Positions 52,256 to 60,632 of a stretch of 64,000 nt of DNA are shown here, piece by piece. Source of the DNA: JACZYA01 sp965247455. Its GTDB lineage: Bacteria > Acidobacteriota > Terriglobia > Acidiferrales > 2-02-FULL-67-57. The notes below the pieces were generated by a model that was given only the letters and a program-made list of their open reading frames with translations, ran no database searches and was not told the DNA's origin. The position numbers and the translations under genes were made by a program. Where the stretch lies: positions 496,001 to 560,000 of the forward strand of contig CBDFHE010000018.1 in NCBI GenBank assembly GCA_965247455.1, written 5' to 3'. How positions within the stretch are numbered: the first letter of the stretch is position 1; the number at the start of each line of letters is the position of its first letter.

Positions 52256-53512
52256 ATGAGTGAGCACTACGAATTGCGTTGCCGGGAGTGCAGGCGCAAC
52301 TGGGGCAATGAGCCGCGCACCATCTGCGACGACTGTTTGGCGCCGCTGGAAGTCGCCTACGACCTGGAGGCGGTGCGGGATGTGTTTACCCGCGAGCGCA
52401 TTGCCGAGCGCCCGGCCAACCTGTGGCGCTACATTGAACTCCTTCCCGTCCTGACCGACCACCAACCTCTTCTCCCGGTTGGATTCACGCCCCTGGTGGA
52501 AGCCCCGCGTTTGGGGGAACATTGGGACGCGCCTCACCTCTTCGTGAAGAACGACGCCGTCTGCTTCCCTACTCTTTCGTTCAAGGACCGTGTGGTGGCG
52601 GTGGCGCTGGCGCGGGCACGGACGTTCGGGTTCGACGTAGTCAGTTGCTCGTCCACCGGCAACCTCGCTAACGCCGTGGCAGCCCAGGCGGCCCAGGCCG
52701 GCCTGCGCGCCTGGATTTTTATCCCGGCGGATCTGGAGGCAGCCAAGATCGTCGGCACTGAAATCTATGGCGCCCGCTTGGTGCGCATCGCCGGCAACTA
52801 CGACCAGGTCAACCGCCTCTGCGCGCAGATCGCTGACCGATACCGCTGGGGCTTCGTCAACATCAATCTGCGCCCCTACTATGCCGAAGGCTCGAAGACA
52901 GTCGGTTTTGAGATTGCCGAGCAGCTCGGCTGGCGCTTGCCCGACAACGTGGTAGTGCCGATGGCCGGCGGCTCGCTCATTACCAAGATCCAGAAAGCTT
53001 TTAACGAGCTGATCGAACTAGGATTGGTCGAGTCCAAGCGCGTGAAGTTCTTCGGCGCCCAGGCCACCGGCTGCTCGCCCATCTCTACTGCCGTCAAGCA
53101 AGGGCAGGAAGGGATTCAGCCGCAGAAACCCGCCACGCTCGCGCGCTCGCTGGCCATCGGCAACCCCGCCGACGGCCGCTATGCCATCAAGACGATTCGC
53201 TCCAGCGGTGGTTGGGCCGAAGATGCCGCCGACACCGAAATTGTTGCTGCCATGAAGCTCCTGGCGGAACGCGAAGGAATTTTCACCGAGACCGCCGGCG
53301 GGGTCACCGTGGCCGTGGCGGAGAAGCTCCTTGCCCAAGGGCGCATCCAGCCCCGGGAAACCACCGTGCTCTGCATCACCGGCAACGGTCTCAAGACCAC
53401 GGAAGCGCTGGCCAAAGAGTTCGTTGCGAGTGAGGCGATTGAACCCCGCTTGGCTGCTTTTGAGAGTTATATGGCAGAGGCGCTTGCTGCTGCGCCCGTG
53501 CAGGGAGACTGA
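52256..53512 (+). CDS. thrC: Threonine synthase-like PLP enzyme 1, SAM-riboswitch controlled
   Basis: This 418-residue fold-II PLP enzyme has an N-terminal zinc-ribbon-like segment (CRECRRNW, CDDC), PLP lysine in FPTLSFKDRVVAVALARA, SSTGNLANAVAAQA and a phosphate-binding MAGGSLITK. Overall it resembles threonine synthase, which converts O-phosphohomoserine to threonine. The SAM riboswitch and the adjacent sulfur-carrier-like domain make a beta/gamma-replacement with sulfur (homocysteine synthesis) a credible alternative. A second threonine synthase lies 2.7 kb downstream. Confidence 0.85.
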   Translation: MSEHYELRCRECRRNWGNEPRTICDDCLAPLEVAYDLEAVRDVFTRERIAERPANLWRYIELLPVLTDHQPLLPVGFTPLVEAPRLGEHWDAPHLFVKNDAVCFPTLSFKDRVVAVALARARTFGFDVVSCSSTGNLANAVAAQAAQAGLRAWIFIPADLEAAKIVGTEIYGARLVRIAGNYDQVNRLCAQIADRYRWGFVNINLRPYYAEGSKTVGFEIAEQLGWRLPDNVVVPMAGGSLITKIQKAFNELIELGLVESKRVKFFGAQATGCSPISTAVKQGQEGIQPQKPATLARSLAIGNPADGRYAIKTIRSSGGWAEDAADTEIVAAMKLLAEREGIFTETAGGVTVAVAEKLLAQGRIQPRETTVLCITGNGLKTTEALAKEFVASEAIEPRLAAFESYMAEALAAAPVQGD

Positions 53513-53513
53513 C

Positions 53514-54740
53514 GTGACCATCACAGTCCATATCCCCACTCCTTTGCGCCGCTTCACCGACGGTGCCGACTGCATCACTTGCTCGGCCTCCACTCTGCCT
53601 GCTCTGTTGGCCGAACTCGAGCAGCGCTTTTCCGGCCTTCGCCCTCACCTGCGCGACGCCACCGGCCAGGTGCGCCCCTTCCTGAACATCTACGTCAACG
53701 AGGAGGACATCCGTTTCCTGGGCGGGAACGACTACCGCTTCCAGGATGGCGACGAAGTAATGCTCGTGCCTTCGATCGCCGGCGGCACGCCCACGGCGAC
53801 CGTTTCCGTCGTGGTGCCCGCCACCTCGGCCAACCTCGGCTGCGCTTTCGATTGCGCCGCCTTCGCCCTCACTCGCTACCTCAAAGCCCGCGCCACGCCG
53901 CTTGAGGTGCCCGGCTTCCAGGTGCGCTATCGCGGCCCCAACCCTGACCGCGTCCCCGAAGACGAAACCAATCTTGTGGTGCAGGCCATCCGCCGCGCGG
54001 CTGTCGAGGCCGGCAGGGAGGTGGGCGGCGCCTTAGTCGAAATTGACAACGAAATCCCCGTGAGCGCGGGTCTGGGCGCAAGCGCCGCGGCAGTGATTGC
54101 GGGGCTTCTCCTCGGCGCGCGCCTCTGTGGCGTCGAACACGACGTGGCTACCGTGCTGCGGCTGGCGGTTGAGCTTGAGGGGCACCCCGACAATGCAGCG
54201 GCAGCCTACCATGGCGGCCTGGTGCTCTCGGCCATTCGGGACAACTCGGATCACGTCCTGACTATGAGGACGCCCATTCCACCGGAGCTGAAGATGATCG
54301 CGGTCGTACCAGAGCTGGCCCTGCCGACGCCACAAGCGCGGGCTGTCCTGCCCGAGCGCTACAGCCGGGTGGATGCCGTCCACAATCTGCAACGGACGGC
54401 CTTGCTGGCGGCTTCCTTCTTCTCGGGGCAGTACCAGCTCCTGCCGGAGCTTTTCCGCGACCGTTTCCATCAGCCCTACCGCAGCCGGCTCGTCCCTGGT
54501 CTGGCAGGCTGCCTGGAGCTGCGCCACCCAGCCCTGCTGGGGGTGTTTCTCAGCGGGGCGGGTCCGACCGTCCTCGCCCTGGCCCGTTACAGCGCGACTG
54601 AAATTGCCTCCGCCCTGAGCGAGGAATTCCGTCGCCACGGAATCCAGAGCCAAACTCTGTGTTTGCAACCCGAGAACCGTGGTGCGGAGGTCTTGCGGGC
54701 GGATCGAACATCCGCGAGGGAGACGAGGCTCTCGTGCTAG
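53514..54740 (+). CDS. thrB: MoaD-like ubiquitin-fold domain fused to homoserine kinase (ThrB)
   Basis: One continuous 408-residue frame from GTG 53514 (GGGAG upstream). Residues 1-91 are a MoaD/ThiS-type beta-grasp domain (TITVHIPTPLRRFTDG; FLNIYVNEEDIRFL; DGDEVMLVPSIAGG) ending in Gly-Gly at 90-91. After five linker residues (TPTAT) a complete GHMP homoserine kinase follows: VVVPATSANLGCAFDC, PVSAGLGASAAAVIAG and SGAGPTVLAL. Sulfur carriers normally end at Gly-Gly, so here the tail is buried unless cleaved or unless ThrB also starts internally (GTG near 53808). It overlaps nothing and lies 1 bp after thrC. Confidence 0.88.
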   Translation: MTITVHIPTPLRRFTDGADCITCSASTLPALLAELEQRFSGLRPHLRDATGQVRPFLNIYVNEEDIRFLGGNDYRFQDGDEVMLVPSIAGGTPTATVSVVVPATSANLGCAFDCAAFALTRYLKARATPLEVPGFQVRYRGPNPDRVPEDETNLVVQAIRRAAVEAGREVGGALVEIDNEIPVSAGLGASAAAVIAGLLLGARLCGVEHDVATVLRLAVELEGHPDNAAAAYHGGLVLSAIRDNSDHVLTMRTPIPPELKMIAVVPELALPTPQARAVLPERYSRVDAVHNLQRTALLAASFFSGQYQLLPELFRDRFHQPYRSRLVPGLAGCLELRHPALLGVFLSGAGPTVLALARYSATEIASALSEEFRRHGIQSQTLCLQPENRGAEVLRADRTSARETRLSC

Positions 54741-54767
54741 CGGCCCGCAGACCCGGGTGGGAGAGTC

Positions 54768-56186
54768 ATGAATCAACCCAAGAAAAGCAGAGCATTGATT
54801 GCGATGAAGTTCGGCGGAACCTCAGTTGGCAGCGCTGAGCGAATGCAGGGTGTGGCGGAGATCATCGCCGACCAGGCGCGCCATAACCAGTTGGTGGTCG
54901 TCACCTCGGCTATGGCCGGCGTGACCGACAGGCTGCTCCGGGCGGCTGGTGCAGCCGGCGACGGAGCGGGGGAGGATTGGAGAGAGCTTGGTCGGGAGCT
55001 AACGCAGCAGCATCGCCAGGTTGCCGAGCAGTTGCTCCCCGCCGCCGAGCAGGGTGCAGTGTTGGCCCAGTTGAATGAGCAGATGTGGTATTTTGAAAAT
55101 CTCTGCTCCGGATTTTCTCTGGTGCGGGAAGTCACCCCGCGTGCCTTGGATGCGCTTTCTAGTATAGGCGAAGTCCTGGCGGCGACGTTGCTGGCCGCCC
55201 TGCTGCGAGCCCGCGGCGTCGCAGCGGAAGCCGTGGACGCCACCGCCTTGATTGTGACCGACGACAACTTCGGTGATGCAACTCCCTTCTTCGACGAAAC
55301 CCGTGCCCGGACCCGCCAGCGCCTCTCACCACTGCTCGCCCGCGGCACCCTCCCGGTCGTGACCGGATTCCGTGCCGCCACCCGCGACGGTCTGGCAACC
55401 ACGCTGGGGCGCGGCGGCTCCGACTACAGTGCGACCTTGGTTGGAACTGCCCTCGATGCGGAGGAAATCTGGATCTGGACTGACGTCGACGGGGTCATGA
55501 CCGCCGATCCCCGTTCGGTGCCCGCGGCCCATATCCTGCCGGAAATCTCCTACCGCGAGGCGCTGGAGTTTTCCTTTTTCGGCGCCAAAGTCCTACATCC
55601 GAAAGCCATACAACCCGTGATGAAGAAAAAAATCCCGCTCTGGATCAAAAACACATTTAACCGTTCCTGCCCCGGGACGAAGATCTGCGAATCTGCCGTT
55701 AGGGAGAAGCCCGGCGTTCGCGCCATTACGTCGGTTTGCAAAACAAGCCTATTTACCGTGAGCGGCAAGGAGGTGGTGCGGTTCGCCCAACTGGCCGCCA
55801 AGGTGTTCCATTCGCTCGACCTCGAAGAGGTCGCCACGTTGATGGTCACCCAATCCTCGGCCGACAATGTGTTATCCTTTGCCATCCATGAGGAAGATGC
55901 TCTCCGCGTCCGGAGACGGCTGGAGAAGACTTTTGAGTTGGAATTGTTGCACGGCTACTTGGAGCCCATTGAGATTCTTTCCTCGGTTGGGATCGCTGTG
56001 GTCATTGGAGAGAACATGAAAGGCACGCCCGGAATCGCGGGACGGCTGTTCAGTACTCTGGGACGCCGCGGGGTCAACGTGATCGCGATCGCCCAGGGCT
56101 CTTCGGAGTTAAGCATTTCCTTCGCCGTCAAGTCGTCCGACGTGACCGAAGCGCTCCAAATCCTTCACACTGAATTCCGGCCCTAG
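54768..56186 (+). CDS. Aspartate kinase 1
   Basis: This 472-residue monofunctional aspartokinase has MKFGGTSVGSAERMQGVA, VVTSAMAGVT, TLGRGGSDYSATLVG and WTDVDGVMTADPR. C-terminal tandem ACT domains (SVGIAVVIGENMKGTPGIAG, RGVNVIAIAQGSSELSISF) bind the inhibitory amino acid. No homoserine dehydrogenase is fused. Its place in the thr operon suggests threonine-branch control. A paralogue lies at 60633. Confidence 0.93.
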   Translation: MNQPKKSRALIAMKFGGTSVGSAERMQGVAEIIADQARHNQLVVVTSAMAGVTDRLLRAAGAAGDGAGEDWRELGRELTQQHRQVAEQLLPAAEQGAVLAQLNEQMWYFENLCSGFSLVREVTPRALDALSSIGEVLAATLLAALLRARGVAAEAVDATALIVTDDNFGDATPFFDETRARTRQRLSPLLARGTLPVVTGFRAATRDGLATTLGRGGSDYSATLVGTALDAEEIWIWTDVDGVMTADPRSVPAAHILPEISYREALEFSFFGAKVLHPKAIQPVMKKKIPLWIKNTFNRSCPGTKICESAVREKPGVRAITSVCKTSLFTVSGKEVVRFAQLAAKVFHSLDLEEVATLMVTQSSADNVLSFAIHEEDALRVRRRLEKTFELELLHGYLEPIEILSSVGIAVVIGENMKGTPGIAGRLFSTLGRRGVNVIAIAQGSSELSISFAVKSSDVTEALQILHTEFRP

Positions 56187-56201
56187 CGGAACCCTGGAAT
56201 C

Positions 56202-57509
56202 ATGTCACTCGCCTACCTCCAGTGCGTGGAAGAAAGCTGCCGGAAAAGGCAGGAACTGGGCCCGGGCCCCGAGAGCCACGCCTGCGCCTGGTGTGGTGGG
56301 TTGCTGGAGGTGAACTATAACTTCCAGTCTTTCGATCCCGGGGAGCTGCGCCACCTTTGGCGCCAGCGTCGCCAAGGCAACCTGCCCCGCGACCGCAGCG
56401 GCGTCTGGCGCTTCAGGGAACTCCTGCCTTTCGTGGAACCGGAAGCCCGTGTGATCTCGCTCTCGGAGGGGTCGACACCCCTGACGGACGTGCCTCGGAC
56501 GGGGCGGTGGGCAGGCGGTGTGCGCCTTTGGGTGAAGCATCAGGGAGCCAATCCCACCGGGTCCTTCAAAGACTTGGGGATGACAACCTGCATCACCTGG
56601 GCGGCGATGCACAACGTCCGCGTGGTGGCCTGCGCTTCAACCGGCAATACCTCGTCTTCACTGGCGGCCTACGCCGCCCGCGCCGGGATGGAGGCCTTGA
56701 TGGTTGTCCCGCACGGCCGGATCTCCACCGCCAAGCTGGCGCAGGCTCTCGACTTTGGCGCCCTGACAGTGGAAGTCGGCGACACGTTCGACCAAGCCTT
56801 CCGCCTGCTGCGCGAGGTGGCGCCGGAGTTGGGGCTCTACCTCACCAATTCCATCAATCCCTTTCGCATCGAAGGGCAGAAAACCATCGTCCCCGAACTC
56901 CTGGAGCAGCGTGAGTGGCGGACCCCGGACTACATTGCGGTTCCAGGCGGTAACCTGGGCAACGCCTCAGCCATCGGCAAGGGTCTGCGCGAGCTGAAGG
57001 CGCTGGGCTTGATCGAAAAGGTGCCACGGCTAGTGGTGGTCCAGGCGGCGGGGGCGAATCCCTTTTACCGAATGTTGGCCTCGGGTTCGGCCGAGCTGGA
57101 TCCCATGACGGATCCTGACACCGAGGCCACCGCCATTCGCATCGGCGCCCCCGCCAACTGGAAAAAGGCCCGCGCCGTGTTGGAGTGGACGAAGGGATTC
57201 TGTGAATCGGTGACGGACGAGGAAATCTTTCAGGCCAAGACGGCGCTGGCTCGAGACGGTGTGGGTTGTGAGCCGGCTTCGGCTGCTGCGGTTGCGGGTG
57301 TGCGGAAACTCTGTCGGGCGGGAAAGATCGATCCCGGCGCGGAAGTGGTCGCCGTTCTGACCGGTAATCAATTGAAGGATCCCGATTACGTGCTGAGGCG
57401 TCGCTCGGAGGCCGGGGCCGATCGGCGGCAGCTGCGGGTCGAACCTACGCGGGAGGCTTTGCGAGCGGCGCTGGCGGAAGTCTTGACCGCCGAGGCAATA
57501 GTGAGGTAG
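56202..57509 (+). CDS. thrC: Threonine synthase 2
   Basis: This 435-residue PLP enzyme has N-terminal CxxC pairs (CVEESC, CAWC), PLP lysine in HQGANPTGSFKDLGMT, CASTGNTSSSLAAYAARAG and VPGGNLGNASAIGKGL. It resembles canonical threonine synthase more than its operon partner does (GSFKD.G motif, NTSSSLAAYA). Having two synthases in one operon suggests that they have diverged in acceptor or function. It follows the aspartokinase by 15 bp. Confidence 0.9.
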   Translation: MSLAYLQCVEESCRKRQELGPGPESHACAWCGGLLEVNYNFQSFDPGELRHLWRQRRQGNLPRDRSGVWRFRELLPFVEPEARVISLSEGSTPLTDVPRTGRWAGGVRLWVKHQGANPTGSFKDLGMTTCITWAAMHNVRVVACASTGNTSSSLAAYAARAGMEALMVVPHGRISTAKLAQALDFGALTVEVGDTFDQAFRLLREVAPELGLYLTNSINPFRIEGQKTIVPELLEQREWRTPDYIAVPGGNLGNASAIGKGLRELKALGLIEKVPRLVVVQAAGANPFYRMLASGSAELDPMTDPDTEATAIRIGAPANWKKARAVLEWTKGFCESVTDEEIFQAKTALARDGVGCEPASAAAVAGVRKLCRAGKIDPGAEVVAVLTGNQLKDPDYVLRRRSEAGADRRQLRVEPTREALRAALAEVLTAEAIVR

Positions 57510-57593
57510 GAACGAATGGCGGTGCGGATGGAGAAAAGGTTGGGTGCTAAATTGTCCAGAAAGTCCGCAGAGGAACGAGACGCACGAGCGGGT

Positions 57594-58646
57594 ATGAAAA
57601 AACGCTACCGGGTGGGGATTCTGGGAGCTACCGGGGCGGTCGGCCAACAACTTATGCAATTGCTGGCGGAGCACCCGTGGTTTGAAATCAGCGAAGTCGC
57701 CGCCTCGGAGAAATCTGCCGGGAAGTTCTACGCGGAGGCTGTGCGGTGGAAGCTGCCTGCGCCCATCCCTGCGCGCCTCCGAGATCTTGAGGTCAGGAAC
57801 CTGACCCCCGACCTTGACTGCGATTTCGTTTTTTCCGCCTTGGACTCTTCCGTGGCGGGGCCGGCAGAAGAAGCGTTTGCGCGCGCCGGTTACCCGGTCA
57901 TCAGCAACAGTAAGAACCATCGCATGGATGACGACGTGCCGCTGCTCGTTCCGGAAGCCAACCCGGAACATTGCGAGCTGATTCCCATCCAGAAGCAGAG
58001 GCGGGGTTTTGACCGGGGTTTCATTGTGACCAATCCGAACTGCTCGGTGGTGGGGCTGGTCCTGGTCCTGAAACCCCTGCAGGACGCCTTCGGGGTGGAA
58101 GCCGTCTCCGTCACAACCTTGCAGGCGATCTCTGGGGCCGGTTATCCTGGCGTTCCGGCCGCCGACATAGTTGAAAACGTCATTCCACACATCGAAGGTG
58201 AAGAGGAGAAAATCGAAGCGGAGCCGCGCAAGATTCTGGGCACGCTGGCGGGAAGCACGGTGCGGCCGGCCGGGGTGACCATCAGCGCGCAGTGCCATCG
58301 CGTGCCGGTAGTGGACGGGCATCTGGAGGCGGTTTCGGTCCGGCTGCGAGAAAAGGCTTCACCGGCCGAGGTGAGCGAAGCTCTGCGGTCGTTCAGTGCC
58401 GAGCCACAGCGGCTCGGTCTTCCCTCAGCTCCCGCACGTCCCATCCTGGTCCGCGAGGAATGCGACCGCCCCCAGCCGAGGTTAGATCGCGATACGGCGA
58501 AGGGAATGGTCGTGGTGGTGGGGCGTATTCGCTCCTGCCCGGTCCTGGATATTCGGCTGACGCTGCTATCGCACAACTTGGTGCGGGGAGCCGCTGGAGC
58601 CGCCGTGTTGAACGCGGAACTGCTCGCGCAGAAACGCTACCTTTGA
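57594..58646 (+). CDS. asd: Aspartate-semialdehyde dehydrogenase
   Basis: This 350-residue NADP enzyme has VGILGATGAVGQQLMQLL, the catalytic Cys in TNPNCSVVGLVLVLKPL, and the active-site His region ISAQCHRVPVVDGHLEAV. It makes the semialdehyde that feeds Thr, Met and Lys. I place the start at 57594 to match family length; the frame also opens 26 codons earlier. Last gene of the thr operon. Confidence 0.93.
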   Translation: MKKRYRVGILGATGAVGQQLMQLLAEHPWFEISEVAASEKSAGKFYAEAVRWKLPAPIPARLRDLEVRNLTPDLDCDFVFSALDSSVAGPAEEAFARAGYPVISNSKNHRMDDDVPLLVPEANPEHCELIPIQKQRRGFDRGFIVTNPNCSVVGLVLVLKPLQDAFGVEAVSVTTLQAISGAGYPGVPAADIVENVIPHIEGEEEKIEAEPRKILGTLAGSTVRPAGVTISAQCHRVPVVDGHLEAVSVRLREKASPAEVSEALRSFSAEPQRLGLPSAPARPILVREECDRPQPRLDRDTAKGMVVVVGRIRSCPVLDIRLTLLSHNLVRGAAGAAVLNAELLAQKRYL

Positions 58647-58716
58647 AAGAGGGAACTGCGTGCATGAGATGCGCTAACGGCTAGCGCGAGCGAAACCGAG
58701 GAGAGTCTTTTTTCGC

Positions 58717-58745
58717 TTGACTTGGAGAGCAGATGCATTTAGGCT
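58717..58745 (+). promoter_or_regulatory. lys operon promoter
   Basis: TTGACT (58717-58722), 17-bp spacer, TAGGCT (58740-58745). Transcription would begin about 58752, two bases before the leader ATG. Confidence 0.65.
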
Positions 58746-58753
58746 TCCGCACC

Positions 58754-58816
58754 ATGATCGAGAGAGTTATTGTACGGAAGCGAAAGCCCTCCACTGCACC
58801 AGGCGGGCCTCCTTGA
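58754..58816 (+). CDS. Candidate lys operon leader peptide
   Basis: A 20-codon peptide beginning MIERVIVRKRKPS, with two Lys and three Arg codons in one short stretch. It starts 9 nt past a -10 box and is followed by a terminator, the same layout as the his and leu leaders. The Lys content is modest, so the sensed amino acid is less certain than for his. Confidence 0.6.
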   Translation: MIERVIVRKRKPSTAPGGPP

Positions 58817-58856
58817 GGTTTTTCTAAGTAATAGAAGATAGGGAATCGGAACGAGA

Positions 58857-58890
58857 GCCCGCCAGTTTGGCGGGTTTTTTGTTTTTTAGG
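58857..58890 (+). terminator. lys attenuator terminator
   Basis: A 6-bp stem CCCGCC / GGCGGG with AGTTT loop followed by TTTTTTGTTTTTT. It could also terminate the asd transcript. Confidence 0.85.
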
Positions 58891-58906
58891 GGGATTACGA
58901 TCTAAA

Positions 58907-60578
58907 CCCGGATTTCCGATTTGGCTGTGGTACCGTATCGCCAGGACCAGTCGCTGCGCCTTGAGTTTTGGGGCTCCGACGTAAGGAACCACACTACGGA
59001 GGGTGACACCCGGTGGGTGAATTACAACACGAGCCATTCCAGTTCGCGTTCAACGGCTTCTTGAAAGTCGCGTTCCAGGGATCGCGCGTCACTTCTGACG
59101 CTGGCCTCATTCTGGTGCGCGAGTTGGATGAACGTCTGGGGCTGGAGACACTCATCGCCGAGCACCTGAGCGATTCCCGACAGGGGATGAACACCCAGTT
59201 CAGCGTGGTGGATCTCCTGCGGCAGTCGGTCTACAGTCGCCTCGCGGGCTACGAAGATCTCAACGACGCGGGGCGCGTGTCGGCAGACCCAACATTTCGT
59301 CTCATCGGGTCGCCAAAGCGCTGGGACCGGGGTGCGGCGCTGACATCGACGCTGCATTGGTTCGAGACAGAGCTGCTGACCCACGAGGAGAATCTCGTCG
59401 GGTTGAGGGCCGTGAACCGGGAGGTGCTTGCACAGGCCGAGATGGCGACGCGCGCCGACCGGATCGTGCTCGACATGGATTCGAGCGAGAGCCCGGTGCA
59501 TGGGGCGCAGGAAGGGAGCGCCTATAACGGGCACTTCGAGTCCGTCTGCTACCACCCGCTGTTTCTGTTCACCGAGCATGGGGACTGCCTCGCCGCCACG
59601 CTGCGGCCAGGCAACGTGCATAGCGCCGACGACTGGGACGACCTGCTCGTACCGGAGATTGACCGGCAGCAGGTGGAGGGCAAGCGCGTAGCGTTCCGCG
59701 CAGACGCCGCGTTCGCGAAGCCCGAGATCTACGACGCGCTCGAGCAGCGCGACGTGGACTATGCCATTCGCATGCCGGCGAACAAGAGCTTGGAGCTGGA
59801 AATCGAAGACATCCTCTTTCGTCCGCCGGGACGGCCGAGCTGCAAGCCCTTGGTGCGCTACCAGAGTTTCCGCTATCAGGCCAAGAGCTGGACCACGCCC
59901 AGACGGATCGTCGCCAAGGTGGAGAGCACCACCAAGGTGAGCTGTTCCCTCGCGTCGGCTTCATCGTGACCAACATGGCCCTCCCGAGCCGCTCGGTCGT
60001 GCGGTTTTACAACAAGCGCGGTACGGCGGAGCAATGGATCAAGGAAGGCAAGCAGGCCACCCACTGGACGCGGCTGTCGTGCCATCGTTTCCGGGCGAAC
60101 GAGGTGCGCCTGCAACTGAGCGTCCTGGCCTACAATCTGGGCAACTTGTGGCGCAGACTGGTCCTTCCGCTGCGGGTCAAGCGCTGGTCGCTCACGAGTC
60201 TCCAGCAGCGACTGGTGAAAACTGGGGGCCGGCTGGTGAAGCATGCGCGGTACTACTGGCTTCTGCTGGCGGAAGGGCATCTCACGCGGCGGCTGTTCGG
60301 CGACATGCTGCGGAGGATCTGGGCGCTACCCGTGCCGGCAGGCTGACGCGCGGCCTGAAGTGCAACGAAGCCCGCCCGGCGATGACACGGGGCACACGTG
60401 TGGAGCGGTGTCTGAGAAATGCCCGAAAAGCAGGGGTTCCAGTCGGTCGCACGTCGGCGCGGGCTCAGATGAAGGCCTTTGAAGCTGAGCGATTGTGCGA
60501 CGATCGAAGTTTTTGTGCGATCGGCGGCGATCGGGTGTATAAACGTGCCATCAGGGGCAGGCAAAACGGAAATCCCGG
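58907..60578. mobile_element. IS1380-family insertion sequence, copy 3, inverted
   Basis: 1672 bp, opposite in orientation to copies 1 and 2, with a 5-bp target duplication CTAAA (58902-58906 and 60579-60583). The 2-bp excess length is a duplication inside the transposase. It separates the lys attenuator from lysC. Confidence 0.95.
59013..60346 (+). pseudogene. IS1380 transposase with 2-bp frameshift (copy 3)
   Basis: Identical in protein sequence to the other copies up to RRIVAKVE, where GGAGAGCACC (59921-59930) replaces GGAGCACC. The added AG shifts the frame, giving a stop at 59969. The C-terminal part with the catalytic Glu (FYNKRGTAEQWIKEGKQA) remains in another frame to 60346. The product should be inactive unless supplied in trans. 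Confidence 0.93.
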
Positions 60579-60632
60579 CTAAATGGAAAAAGGTTTGGTT
60601 CGCCACGAAACGAAACTGTCCACAGGAGTCAA

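Noticed and set aside
58647..58906. Lysine (L-box) riboswitch upstream of lysC
   Set aside because: I could not find the conserved L-box core; a leader peptide plus terminator accounts for the region better.
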